This document shows positions 22,471 to 33,928 of a stretch of 64,000 nucleotides of DNA, piece after piece (position 1 is the stretch's first letter; each line of letters opens with the position of its first letter). Below the pieces are notes generated by a model. It ran no database searches and had not been told where the DNA came from. It was given only the letters and a program-made list of their open reading frames with translations. The translations under genes and the position numbers were made by a program. This stretch comes from Diaporthe sp. PMI_573 (lineage: Eukaryota > Ascomycota > Sordariomycetes > Diaporthales > Diaporthaceae), in NCBI GenBank assembly GCA_021399435.1, contig JAJTUP010000009.1, forward strand, positions 930,001 to 994,000, written 5' to 3'.

Positions 22471-25263
22471 TGTGGATATCGTCCTTGGTGCGGTCGGGTC
22501 TCATGGGCAAGGAGGACCAACATGTGTGTCTGAACGGGAAAGAGGCAACAGCAAAGACTTTTACAGAAGAGGAGGACGAGTGAGCAGGTTAGTTAAACAA
22601 CTAGACTACTCGGATTTCATTTCGCATCTCCGAGGCAATGCGTGGATATGTGAGCCACACCGGGTCTCGGCCCAGCGGCAATATGCCAGAGAGCCTCAGT
22701 GACGCAGGCCAGGGGTCAAGACACGCCTGTCAAGCTGCCACTAATAAAACAGACAAATGGAAACATCATCCTCAACCAAAGTCAAAAGGGTTGTATCCGG
22801 GATATCGACCGCCGGGGAAGGACCGACGTGCACGGGGACATGGGGGAAGAGATCCACGCAACCACAGTGTCCAAATAATTAGACCAATCCCATGGGCCAC
22901 CGGTGAATGGCTATCGCTAGGGCGATGAGCTTCTGTGGGGAAGAGATGGGTCCAACTGATGTGCGTTGCTCTGGATCTTCAAGTATCTGGCCTGTAAGTG
23001 GGCTGGAGTGTCGCGAGGAGGTGAAATCCAGCCAAGTTCGCTTCACTGCCGTCTCGCAGTTTTCCAAAGGGAATGGTTATATTTCAGTCTTGCCGCATCA
23101 AACACAACGGATTTTAAAGCTGTCTCTGAGCTGGCTCGAAGGGCGACGTTTTGTTACCAAGACATACTAAGCTTTCGCTTCCGAACCAAGGCGCTAGGTG
23201 GGCGGGACGTGGTGAGCCTCACGACTCGGTGCAATTCATCTAGACTCTGGGCACACAGATTAGGTTCACAACGCCCCGGAGATCTTGGAGGCAAGCATTC
23301 TGGATCATCAAACTTCCGGGGTATGCCATTTCGGGAACGTGAGTGGAACCCTGGATCCCCAGCGACCCCGTACGCTTGCCGTACTGTGTATCTCCCTCAA
23401 TATTGCGGGATGTGGGTGGATCCCTGGAGCTTTAACCCGGTCCATTGTCTCCACTCGGTGTTGAGCAAGAGCCTGGAATGACGACGATTACATATCAACA
23501 CACGGACTTCCCGGGTTTTGACTGATAGACTGCGGGCGGATATTCCGATGAATGAAGAGGCAACGTGGTAACAGCGGCGGCGATGCATTTATCAAAGCCA
23601 GGTACGAGGTTCACGGCGATAATCAGAATTTTGCAGGTCTTTTTTGAACGCGGACAGGAGAGTCCTCGAGGCATCACCATGAAAACATATCACAAACATT
23701 GGCGGGCGATCTGCATAACACTTGCATTCTCCAACCCCGCAATTGTCGCTCAGCGTGTGATCACAAGAAGGGCTGCCAGACTGATATATCTCCGAGTTTC
23801 ACGTCGTATTTCCGCTCCACGATCCTGACGCGTGTCGTTGTCCCTCAAAAGAAAGCCCGATCCCACCTCAATGACAGACTGTTTGCATGAAAACACAATA
23901 TTCGCGTCTCGATTGTCAGCCAACAAGTGCAATGTGACCTCTTGTCGACTACTGACTGGCGCATGATCTAAGCCACACGAGCTACAAGCCCCTGAGCATT
24001 TGTCACTAAAAATTCGCCTGATGCAATTATGCCTGCATTGATAGAGCATTTGCCCATGTTGCTGCCAAAGTTTATCGGTACTAGCAAGAATCTATTGAAG
24101 CCGTCATACCATCTAGTAAAAGCAACGTTTATTACAATGATCTTCCGACTACAATGGACACAAAGGCCAGCCCTATTGATTGGCAGGTCTGGCCTGGTTC
24201 AAAGAAGGATAATGCTCAACGCTGGCCCAAGAGTCTTGGGCCAAGACTAGGAACCGAGTACCCAGCTCTCGATTCGGATACACTGGCCTTTCCAGAACCA
24301 CCTTAGCTTGGAACTTACTATCTAGGTAAATGCTCTGCACCCGGAACCATACTCGGGTAATTACTTGATAGAAGAGTTCAAGATATAAGAGACGTGATGT
24401 GTAAATCGTAGGTAAACCCTTTGTGCCACTCAACTTCCAGCTCTAGTTCTGTTTCGCTCACGAGCGTTTGTCTCCAGCCCTTCCCGTCAACCCACAAATA
24501 ATTGATAGGCCTGAGAGAATTGAAATCCTCGGTGATCGCTGCTCAGCGGCACTCGCTCCTCACTGAACTTTCTTTTCTCCCCTTGTGCCTCGCCACTTCA
24601 AGTCTGTGCAAAGCTCAGCGACGTCTTGGAGGCGAATTGTCATGACTGCACACACAGTTCTGGGCTGCGATGGCGGAGGTGACTTGAATGTATCTCAAGG
24701 TCTGGCCCTCCAGGTCAAATTCCATCAGCCAAGCAAGGTTACGATATGTTCTTGTGAGGTACTACAGTGCCCAAGTATATCTGACTGGACCCTCCTACAT
24801 GAAAGAATGGCTACAGCATACGTGTTACGGCGCGTAGGAGGCAATTCGGAAATTGACAAACGAAAGGCTGCGAGAAGTGGACCCAGTGTTTGGCTTCCTG
24901 CTCTCACATACGACATAATGAAATCAATTGACTATCTCGTGTATCGGCTAAGATCTAGCTAGACTTTTGATTTATTTAGAGACTGCCCAGTGCTCTTATA
25001 CAACAGCATTGCTGCGGTTGCCCGGAAAGCAAATTACCTACTGGTACACTATACGAGACGGCAATTGCAAACAGGCATCCTATAAAGAAAGATCTGTATA
25101 ATCCTGGTTGTAATTTTCCTCGGGCACAAAGGCCCCGGTTTCTGAATTCACGATTTGGTGCTATACTTTTTTGATATCGGACGATCATTATAGTCTCTAA
25201 ACTTGTTCGGGTCGACAGAGGAACGGGTGCCAGTCTCTTTAGGGGCGAGCTTTTCTATCGATC
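22471..25263. other. Gap between divergent transporter genes, left part
   Basis: This is the upstream region of the DHA1 transporter and about 2.8 kb without a supportable gene. Frames of up to 171 codons near 22966-23481 look like chance: no domain, no signal peptide, and interrupted by non-coding-like codon use. Confidence 0.4.
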
Positions 25264-25710
25264 TCATTCCCAGCGACTTTGTTGAAGGATCCTATTTAGA
25301 GGTCTACATTCAGCCAGATTCCATAGAAGAGCCAGTACGAGGGCCTTCGAGAGGCGGCATCTCACCCAAATCGAAATTAGAATGGTGCCCTCCTGGGCAA
25401 TACCGGTCGGGGCTGCCAAGGTGTAGATGGAAGAACCACTTGATACGACACATCCAGCGTCAACAAGTGGCTCAGTGACTGTTTTGCATTCGAATCTGGA
25501 AGTGGTAATCGTTCCTATTGTTGTGGTGCTTGTAGAAGTGCTGCCAGAGTTTATAGACAATATCTCTTGCTTCGATACCACGGAATCTAGACAGGCCACG
25601 GTTTGAGCATTCAAGCGAACATTAGGCGCATCGCAATTATTTCCAGCATTAGTTATCCGTGGGGGGCAGAGGCCCAAAAGAAAGCCACAGGCGACAGCTC
25701 GAAGCGGCAT
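25264..25710 (-). CDS. Candidate small secreted protein (unrecognised)
   Basis: An ATG at 25710 opens 148 residues. The first about 23 residues look like a signal peptide (MPLRAVACGFLLGLCPPRITNA). The mature part has a Cys-containing start (NNCDAP), a Ser/Thr-rich low-complexity stretch (STSTSTTTIGTITT), and paired Cys in SRFECKTV and DAGCVVS. No family is recognised. The C-terminus (WNLAECRPLN) is less protein-like and may be intron read-through. Frame length alone is weak evidence in AT-balanced sequence, so this is only a candidate. Confidence 0.3.
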   Translation of the reverse strand: MPLRAVACGFLLGLCPPRITNAGNNCDAPNVRLNAQTVACLDSVVSKQEILSINSGSTSTSTTTIGTITTSRFECKTVTEPLVDAGCVVSSGSSIYTLAAPTGIAQEGTILISIWVRCRLSKALVLALLWNLAECRPLNRILQQSRWE

Positions 25711-26417
25711 ATCAGACGGATGGACCAGGTAGGCGTTGCTTTGGAGTTGAATACAAAGTATCGTCCAACTTGTATACTTGCCGTCCCTTTTTGTCACAGG
25801 CTTTTCTGATCGGCTTATTCTTGAAGAGAAGGAGCCTGCGAAAACTAAGGAATTGAGGCAGGAAAGGCAAAAAAGCCCTCAGCTCTCACAATCGTCCCGA
25901 GGATTCCCGCGGTGCTTGGCGTCCTGCGTCGCAGATGCGGAGTCAAGTTAAGTATCGGAGTCATATACTCCAACCTGAAGCCACCTTGATCTGACACATA
26001 TGAAACCAGGTAGAATGACGACATCTTGATACTCGGCGTACGCTCGGTCGCAGAGATTTCGAGATTCTCTACCAAAGGAAGAGACGGAATTAATTTTTCC
26101 TTGGACCAAGTCAGTCGTCAAGCACAACAAACCTGAAAGCCACGCTTTTTGGCCAATTGGGCATGTCTTGCCGGCCAGATCTGCAATGCAACTACCCAGA
26201 ACAGCGGGTCAGTTCTGGATTTCGCCTCAAAGCTAGCCCGAAATATGGGTAACACCCATACCCCGTGGGGGAGCGTGGGGAAATCGGGCAACTGCCGAAG
26301 ACCGGAGAATTGAGGCTATATCATGGGTCTTCATCGTCGCCTGCTTACTATTGTGCCTTAACCGAAGAGTCTCGAACGAGCTATCGCCTCTCGACTGCTG
26401 TCTGCCAGTCCTTCACG
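25711..26417. other. Upstream region of the Dal5-like transporter
   Basis: No gene. It contains the inverted repeat listed separately at 26244-26260. Confidence 0.45.
26244..26260. promoter_or_regulatory. Perfect 7-3-7 inverted repeat upstream of the MFS gene
   Basis: TATGGGT, AAC and ACCCATA form a perfect inverted repeat about 158 bases before the ATG at 26418. Its position and symmetry fit a binding site for a dimeric regulator, but no fungal factor is known to me for this exact sequence. Confidence 0.35.
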
Positions 26418-28123
26418 ATGGGCTTCTTAGATGCCATGAAAGGTCGGAGCGACCGCCCTCCCCAAGGACAAACGCCTCCTGGGTCCTCGCCCGCGCCTGA
26501 CCCCGACGTCAAAGATGCAGGCATAGATGCAATTCACCAGGAGGATGCCGGCCTCGCTCCCACGGCACCGAGCAAGTGGAAGTGGCTCAGCTCGTCTTCC
26601 GCTGCGGATACGGCCGCGACGCTGTTTGACGACGGGTCTGCCGAGCCCTACACCAAGAGCGACGAGAAGCGCCTCGTCCGCAAGATCGACTTCATGATCA
26701 TCCCGTACCTGGCTGTGTGCTACGCCTTCTTCTACATCGACAAGACGACTCTCTCGTACGCCGCCATCTTCGGCATCCGCGAGGACCTGAACCTAAAAGG
26801 CACCGACTACAACTGGCTGTCGTCCGTCTTCTACTTCGGCTTCCTGGTGTGGGCCCTCCCCACAAACTTTCTCATGCAGCGGCTGCCGTTGGCCAAGTAC
26901 CTGGGTGCCAATATCTTCCTGTGGGGTGTGCTTCTCATGGCTCAGGCTGCAGCACATAACTTCACAACATTGGCTGTGCTCCGGGCCCTGTCCGGGGCAG
27001 CAGAGGCCTGTGCTGATCCCGCCTTCATGCTGATTACAGCCATGTGGTATACTCGACGGCAGCAGCCAGTGCGGATCGGACTATGGTACACAGCCAACGG
27101 TCTGGGCATAGCCCTGGGCGGCCTGCTCGGTTATGCGATAGGACATATCCGTGGCGCCCTCCCGAGCTGGAAATATGAGTTTCTCATTATCGGTGCCCTG
27201 TGCAGCGGATGGGGTATCGTGCTGATGATCTGCCTCCCGGACTCGCCCGTCACGGCTCACGTACTGTCCAAGAGGGAGCGTCGGATCGCCATCGAGCGCC
27301 TACGGGAGAACCAGACTGGCGTCGAGAACAAGACGTTCAAGATGGACCAGGTTGTCGAGACCCTTAAGGACCCAAAGACATACTTCTTCTTCCTGCTCGC
27401 TCTGGTGCAAAACCTTCCCAACGGCGGCATCTCCAACTTCGGCACTCTCATCATCCGGGGATTCGGGTTCAGCACCCTCGGCACCACCCTGCTTCAGATG
27501 CCGTACGGGGCGCTGATCGGCCTCTCAATCCTGAGCTGCGTCTACCTCAACGACTACTTTTGCACGAGGCTACAAAAGAATACACGCTGTTGGTTCATCA
27601 TCCTGTACACGCTGCCCAACATTGCTGGCGCGTTCGGCCTTCGTTTCGTATCGACGGATCAGCATATCGCTAGGCTCTGGTGTTATTACCTGACGGGACC
27701 ATACAACGCGGCGTTTGTACTGATCCTGTCCCTTGTCACATCCAACACAGGCGGACACACAAAGAAGGTGTTGACAAATGCCCTCATGTTCCTCGGCTAT
27801 TGCGTTGGTAAGTGGACTCCTCAACCAGAACCAAGATTGTTTCGTAGATTAAAGCATCTCTGACATAAGACCTCTCAGGAAACATCGCGGGTCCCTTCTT
27901 CTTCAAGACCGAACAACAACCAACTTACCCACTGGGAATGGCTAGCATGATTTTCTGCCATCTTGCATCAGTTGTAATGATCTCTGGGTTCAGAATAATG
28001 CTCAAAATGGAGAATAAGAGGCGTGACAGGATGTCGGGCAATCAAGAACAGCCGGATCTGGATGAGACTGCATTCAGAGACATGACGGATCGGCAAAACC
28101 CAAACTTCCGATACGTGTATTGA
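26418..28123 (+). CDS. MFS transporter, anion:cation symporter family (Dal5/allantoate permease-like)
   Basis: Exons 26418-27807 and 27879-28123 encode 544 residues. The intron (27808-27878, 71 nt, G/GTAAGT to CTCAG) joins LGYCVG to NIAGPFFF, a conserved stretch before the eleventh helix. After a disordered Pro/Ser-rich N-terminus (about 80 residues), the protein has the ACS hallmarks: EKRLVRKIDFMIIPYL, YIDKTTLSYAAIFG, then RALSGAAEACADPAF and WYTRRQQPVRIGLW in the central helices. Yeast relatives carry allantoate, ureidosuccinate, nicotinate or other organic anions with protons at the plasma membrane; the substrate here is open. The ATG was chosen as the first one near the predicted cytosolic N-terminus. 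It is divergent from the DHA1 gene and convergent with the ABC transporter. Confidence 0.9.
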
Positions 28124-29103
28124 AGCGTGGCACGACGACTTGTCAAGAGCTGAGAGAGAGAATTCCCCGGCCGGGTCTTCTTCAGATCCACAATAATGAA
28201 TACTGCGCATAATTTATGCTACCCTAATTTAGTGAACCCATCACGGAGTAAGCTCACCACGTATTGCTGTGTCGTTTGTGACTGTCCTCAGTAAATATCA
28301 TATCGTGCTCACTGACTCAACACTGACATGACGGTGGGCCTCTTACTGTATCCGCTGATTATAAGAAGCCCCGCGTCATTTCTGAGAACACTGAATTATG
28401 ATGGTCTGACAAGCAGAGGCACTTGTGGTGTGAGCGACGGCACGGCCCAGCAATAGCACCCAACCCCAAAATTGCTGGTCACAACACCAATCTCCACCGT
28501 CCTACAAACCCAGCCAGAGGTTTGACCACGGCATCATGACGGTGGTGACTAGGTCTACAATTGTGGCTGTGACAGTACGGTAGAGAGAGCTTGGTCGGTG
28601 GTGTGTCATTCTCAATTTGTATTCTCCTTAACCGAGGGTCTCCTGCCCCATACCATCTATCAGATATATATAGCTTTGCAGACCAACCGTCTTGACCATC
28701 TTCTAGATAAATGACTTCGAGTGACAACGAAAAGGGGGTAAAGTAGACTCGTCACAATGCAATCCCATCCTCTAGTGCGCTGTTGACCCAGACACGAAAC
28801 TGTGTCCGAGCATTATGAATAAACAGATAAGGTTGAGAAGGGGGGGTTCGTGGTATGAAAGTAAAGAAAAATCCCTCCTAGTCTCTCCGATCATCGCCGG
28901 ACACAACGATAAACCAGTTGGCGGTGTTCGCGGCTGTGGCGTATATGCCTAAAGTGTGTGATATCATATCCCCATGGCAAGTAAATTCCTGTAAATCCAT
29001 CCCGCGTGAAGAAATCATCTTTACATGCTTTTGTACAAAACCAAAACATGATCAACAGCATTACCATTCACTTATCTTCTCCCTCTCATAAACCACATTT
29101 CTT
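28124..29103. other. Gap between convergent transporter genes
   Basis: This holds the 3' regions of the Dal5-like MFS and of the ABC transporter. It is AT-rich with no coding signal. Confidence 0.45.
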
Positions 29104-32100
29104 CTACTCCTTCTTGGTCTTTTCCACCTTCTTCCCCTTGGGCACACGAGCGAGCCAGTACACACCGAGGGCGGCGAAGATGTTAAAGATGATGTACGCC
29201 CAGAGGATGCCGAAGTTCCTCCACCGGTCTGAGTAGTACGTGCCCACACCCGCGAGGAAGGTGTTGGTGTCGCCCGTGGGGCAGAGGCTGCAGTTGGCGG
29301 TGGCATTATCGTCGGCGAGGTAGCCGCCGACGATGTCGATGTAAGGTTGGAGGTACTCCTTGCAGGTCTGACCATCAAGGGGTTGCAAGGAGAGAAACTC
29401 GTTGGACGCGCATTCGACGCGAGTGTTGGCCACCGACGCCGACAACATGCCGCCGACCAGGTATGTGAATGGCGAAATTCGGTACATGAAGATCCAGAAT
29501 CGGGGGAACGTACTCGGGTTGGCGAGGACACCGCAAAAGATCAGGCACAGCATGAAAAGCAAGTTGGCGATGTTACCACCTGCCTCGGCTGTCTCGAAGC
29601 CTGCGATTACCAGGTCCGTAAAGGTCGAGGTGAACAGCATGAAGGCGAGGAGGAACAAGAAGATAAGGGCGCCGCGCTCGTGGACTTGGCCTGCCGCCTC
29701 GGCATTGCGGTAGAGGCCGACGGGGTAGTACCAACAGACGAACATAATAACAGCCATCAAAGAGTTCCACGGTAGTTCCACAATGATCTGTGAGAGCATG
29801 AAAACCTTCCAGCTGTAGACCTTGGAGGGTCGTTCGCGAACTTCGTAGAGTGAGCGTTGGACGACGAAGTGAGGCATTTGCTGTTGGGTAAGCTGGCCGA
29901 AAATTGTAAGGATGTTGAAAATGGCGAACATCTGGTTCTGCAGACCCTGAACGGTGTTCGGAGCGTTGAGGAAGACAAGCCCGATAAACAGAGAAATACC
30001 AGTACACAGTGCCGCCTTGGAATAGATGTAGGACGGAGTGCGCCAATACTGCTGGAAGACACGAAGGACGACTTCTTGAAGCTGCTTGCCGAAGGGCGCG
30101 GCGAACTCGCGGTAGCTGGTCTTGTCGTGAACCGGGCTGGATGCTGCGTCGGTTTTGTCACCCTCGTCCACTAGTCGCTGCAACTCCTTGTGAACGTTGG
30201 CGCATTCGGCGCTTCCCTTCCAGGTCTTGAACCAGTCAACGTCGGTATGAGAGCCCGGAGCGGCACCGATAGCCTCCAACATCCATTCAGCGGGGTTAGC
30301 TTCGGGCGGGCAGGGATGCGCGCCATTACGCTCGAAGTAGGAAGTCATGGTCTTAGAGTTCTCGCCGATCTCGCCGAAGTAGACGGTCTTGCCACCCTTC
30401 TGAAGGAAGAGGAGCCGATCAAAGCGCTGGAAGAGCATGGCAGAAGGCTGGTGAATTGTGCACAGAATAGCTTGACCGCTCTTAGTAAGCTTTTCCAGCA
30501 GATCCAAGATAGCCCAGGAAGTTTGAGAATCAAGACCAGAGGTAGGTTCGTCAACGAACAGGAGCAGTGGGGGCTTTGCTGCAAGCTCCACGCCGATGGT
30601 CAACCGCTTTCGCTGTTCGACGTTGAGACCTTCGCCAGGGACGCCGACAACAGCATCTGCGTACTCGTGCATATCCAAGAGCTTGATGACCTCGTCGACA
30701 TAGGCGAGCTTCTCTTCGCGAGACACGTGAGCTGGTTGACGAAGTAGAGCGCTGAAGTTGAGGGCTTCGCGGACGGTGGTTGTCTGGAGATGAAGATCCT
30801 GTTGCTGAACGTAGCCGGTTTTACGCTGGAAGGAATTGTCGCGAGGGTGTCCATCGACAAGCATCTCGCCAGTAATGACACCCATTGATGTTCGATCGGC
30901 CAAACAGTCGAGAAGTGTTGTCTTACCGGCGCCTGAGACTCCCATCAGAGCCGTCAGTGTACCAGGCTTGACCCAACCGTCCACATGATCCAGAATCTGC
31001 CTCGTTTCGCTCTTGATCTTGACCTCATAGCAAACATCCTTCCAGTGAAACACGCTGGTTTGTCGTTCGATAAAGCCAACCTCCTTATCGGAGTCACTGT
31101 GGTCGTTGCGGGCGACGATGGCAGATGATCCAATAGTCTTGCCTCCCTCAGGGTCGTCCTTCTGCTCCTTGAAGGCGGCAGGCTTGTGGCCACGGCGGAA
31201 AACTAGCACTTCGCCCTTGGACTTCTTCTCGGATACGAGCTCGGCGGCGATCATGTAAGTGACGAGGAAGAAGGCGGTGAAAGCAATCACGATCCCGAAG
31301 TTGCGCCACTTGTTGCCTGCGTAGTACCTGAATCCACTGTTGATGTAATCATCGCCATTCACAAAGTCCTGGCCAATCTGGGAACCGATTGCGGAGCAGA
31401 CACGGTTCGTTCCGTTGGCATTCGCGTACAGGGGAATTTCCGGGGACGGTACGTATTGTGTGCAAGTGTAGTCGCGGTTGTGGAACTCGTTCACCATCAA
31501 AGCTTCGAAAGCATAGGCCAAAGGATCCAGGTAGTTCAGCCAACGGCACCAATCCAGCATGTAATCGATCGGAATGACGAAACCGCTGAAAATGACCAAG
31601 TCCAAGATGATCAGGGCTGCTGGCACCATGGCTTGTGAGAGAGTTCGTGACGAGGACGCGATGGTTCGGAAGATCATGGACATTGCCAGCGTTGTGACGA
31701 AACAGATCAGCAGGAAGAAGAAGAATGGTCCCGGTTCCCGTCGCAGGTTTGTCATGAAATACAGCGCCAGGTTGAATACGATCGAGTTCAGAATCTTGTA
31801 AGGCAGGTCGCACAGCATCGACGAAATGGCTTCGGCCGACGGATGGTACATGGCATATCGGGCGTGTTTCTCGACGATTGGTCGTTGTGCGTAGAGGGTC
31901 AAGATCTGGAAGTGTCTCGTCAGTGTTTCGGTTGTGAATACAAGGCGAGATGCCACCGCAAGACGGCTGTGAGTGATTTCTTACCTCGAGGGCGGAAGCA
32001 AATGCGTTCATGAGACATGCGAAGAACAAGAGAGCACCACGTTGGAAGAAACTAGAAGTCGTCATCTGCAGGTCGTAGAAGACGCTGGCAATAATCAAAG

Positions 32101-33928
32101 CCATGAGGAAGTTGCCAATCAACATGCCTATGGTCAGGCCAGGGTCGCCACTCAGTCGTTTCCACCCCCGCCACAGACACAACTCCACCTGTTGCCAATA
32201 GTCCAGGGTGTAAGGTGACTTGAGGCGTTGCCTCTTTGACTGCTGTGCACGCTTGTGGGCGCGGAACTGTTGAGCATCGGGGCCGCCGAGGGGGTGAGAA
32301 GCCTTGTACTCCTCGATTTCGGCCTGCAGCCTCTGATACTCGGCACTCTCCTTCCAGCGGGCGGCAAACTCGTCGGGCGTCCTGGGCGCCTTGTCCTCGA
32401 ATCCAGGGCGCACAATACGCTCCAGAGGGCTCGTCATGGAAGTCAAGAAGTCAGGAGTTGTCTGCCGTGGTGGGCAGTCGAAACCCAAGTTGATAAAGTA
32501 CTGTCGTGCTTCGCCGGCAGGACCAAAGAAGATTTGACGGCCCTCGTAAAGGACGACTGCCTTGTCGAATAGGTCATAAGCAGTCTGCGGGGCCTGGTAG
32601 ATGGAGACGCACGCAGTGCTGCCGAAGAGCGAGGACTGCAGCTTGAGAGTTTTGCAGAACTCGATAGCGTTCGCGGAATCAAGACCTCGCGTTGAGTTAT
32701 CCCAGCACTGCAGAGGCGCTCCTGAAAGCGCTGCTTCAGAGATAGTCACACGCTTCCTCTCTCCACCGGACACGCCGCGGACGTACTCGTTCCCGACACG
32801 AGTGTTGATGGTATGAGAAATACCAAACATGGCCATGACGACATCCCGGACGTGATTGGTGAAGAGATGCTTGGGTATGCCGCCTGGGAGCTCGCGGGGC
32901 GCTCGCGCTCGCGACGCGAAAGTCAGGGTGTCACCGACGGTCAACATGGGGAAGTGGACGTCGACTTCGGCGGTGTAGATAGCCTCGCCACGATGTTGCT
33001 TGTGCATTTCCTTCGCAGACACACCTGTTGGATACTGTTAGTCTTGATTCCGACACCAAATTTGACTCTGGCCCGCCAAATGAGCGGCAAAGAGCCGAAA
33101 TCCGCACTTACCCTGGTAATTGAAGTAGGAAGAGTCCTCGACATAAATGCCGTTCATTTCGCCCGAGATAGTCTTCAGAAAGGTACTGCACCCAGATCCA
33201 GGGGGACCCAGGACCACGAGCATCTCCCCCTTGTGCACGACACCGTCGAATTTCTGCAGGATATCGATCCTCTTCTTCTTGGAACCACCTAGTACTCCGC
33301 GGACCATACTGGCGACGTCCAGCAAGATGTTGGCGACATCCTTTTGGTAATCAGTACCAGCACCGTAACCAAAAACATTGAGGTTCTGAAAAGCAATGCC
33401 GCTGGTGCGGAAGCCGTGTCCCTCGTTAGAGACCAGCTCCACCACGTTCCTGGCCCACGCGCGGGCGTTGAAATTGTCGCCATTGGGGTTCAGAGGACTG
33501 TTTGGGTCGTTTGCGTGCTCGGCGAAGGGGTTTGCGCCAGTGATGCCCGAGGCGTGGGACTTGTTCGTGTACTGCCTAGCCAGGTTTTGGACCATGCTGG
33601 ACCGACGGGCCTCTGCTACTTCGTCATCATCGGTCTCACTTGACGAGCTGGCGATCTTCTCGTTAGCGCCGTCGGTCTTGGCAGCTGGTGTTCCTGTTCC
33701 AGTTCCAGTTTCAGTGGTGGAGGCGGTCTTTTCGTTCTCGGCTAGAGTGGTGGTGGTCTCATTATTCGGGGTGGTTTTGGTGGAGGGGCGGCGCGAGGCA
33801 GGTGCAGGGGCCGCCGAGGGATCTTCGCCGACTTGGTCGTGAGATCTTGTTTTGTTGAGGGGCATGCCACCTGTCTGCGCGGAGAGGTCGTAGTTGCCAA
33901 AGGCACCAGTGCCCGCCGTAAAGGACAT
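29104..33928 (-). CDS. PDR-type ABC transporter (full-size ABCG)
   Basis: Exons 33928-33112, 33024-31985 and 31905-29104 encode 1552 residues in the reverse (NBD-TMD)2 order. The N-terminal 160 residues are disordered and Ser/Thr-rich. NBD1 has the degenerate fungal Walker A GPPGSGCS (241-248, Cys for Lys), signature VSGGERKR (357-364) and Walker B CWDN (about 379-382). NBD2 has a canonical Walker A GVSGAGKT (941-948), a degenerate signature LNVEQRKR (1046-1053) and Walker B VDEPTSG (1070-1076). This asymmetric pairing is normal for Cdr1/Pdr5 relatives. Each half ends in six membrane helices with Cys-containing outer loops (for example [10 protein letters not shown]). It is a plasma-membrane exporter of hydrophobic toxicants, such as plant defence compounds or azoles. 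Introns are 87 and 79 nt. Confidence 0.96.

Noticed and set aside
22966..23481. A 171-codon plus-strand frame
   Set aside because: No domain, no signal peptide, irregular codon use and no orthologue-like pattern; long frames by chance occur in such sequence.
12804..33928. A secondary-metabolite cluster made of the P450, transporters and alcohol dehydrogenase
   Set aside because: There is no polyketide, peptide or terpene synthase, the genes are far apart, and strands and spacing do not suggest co-regulation.
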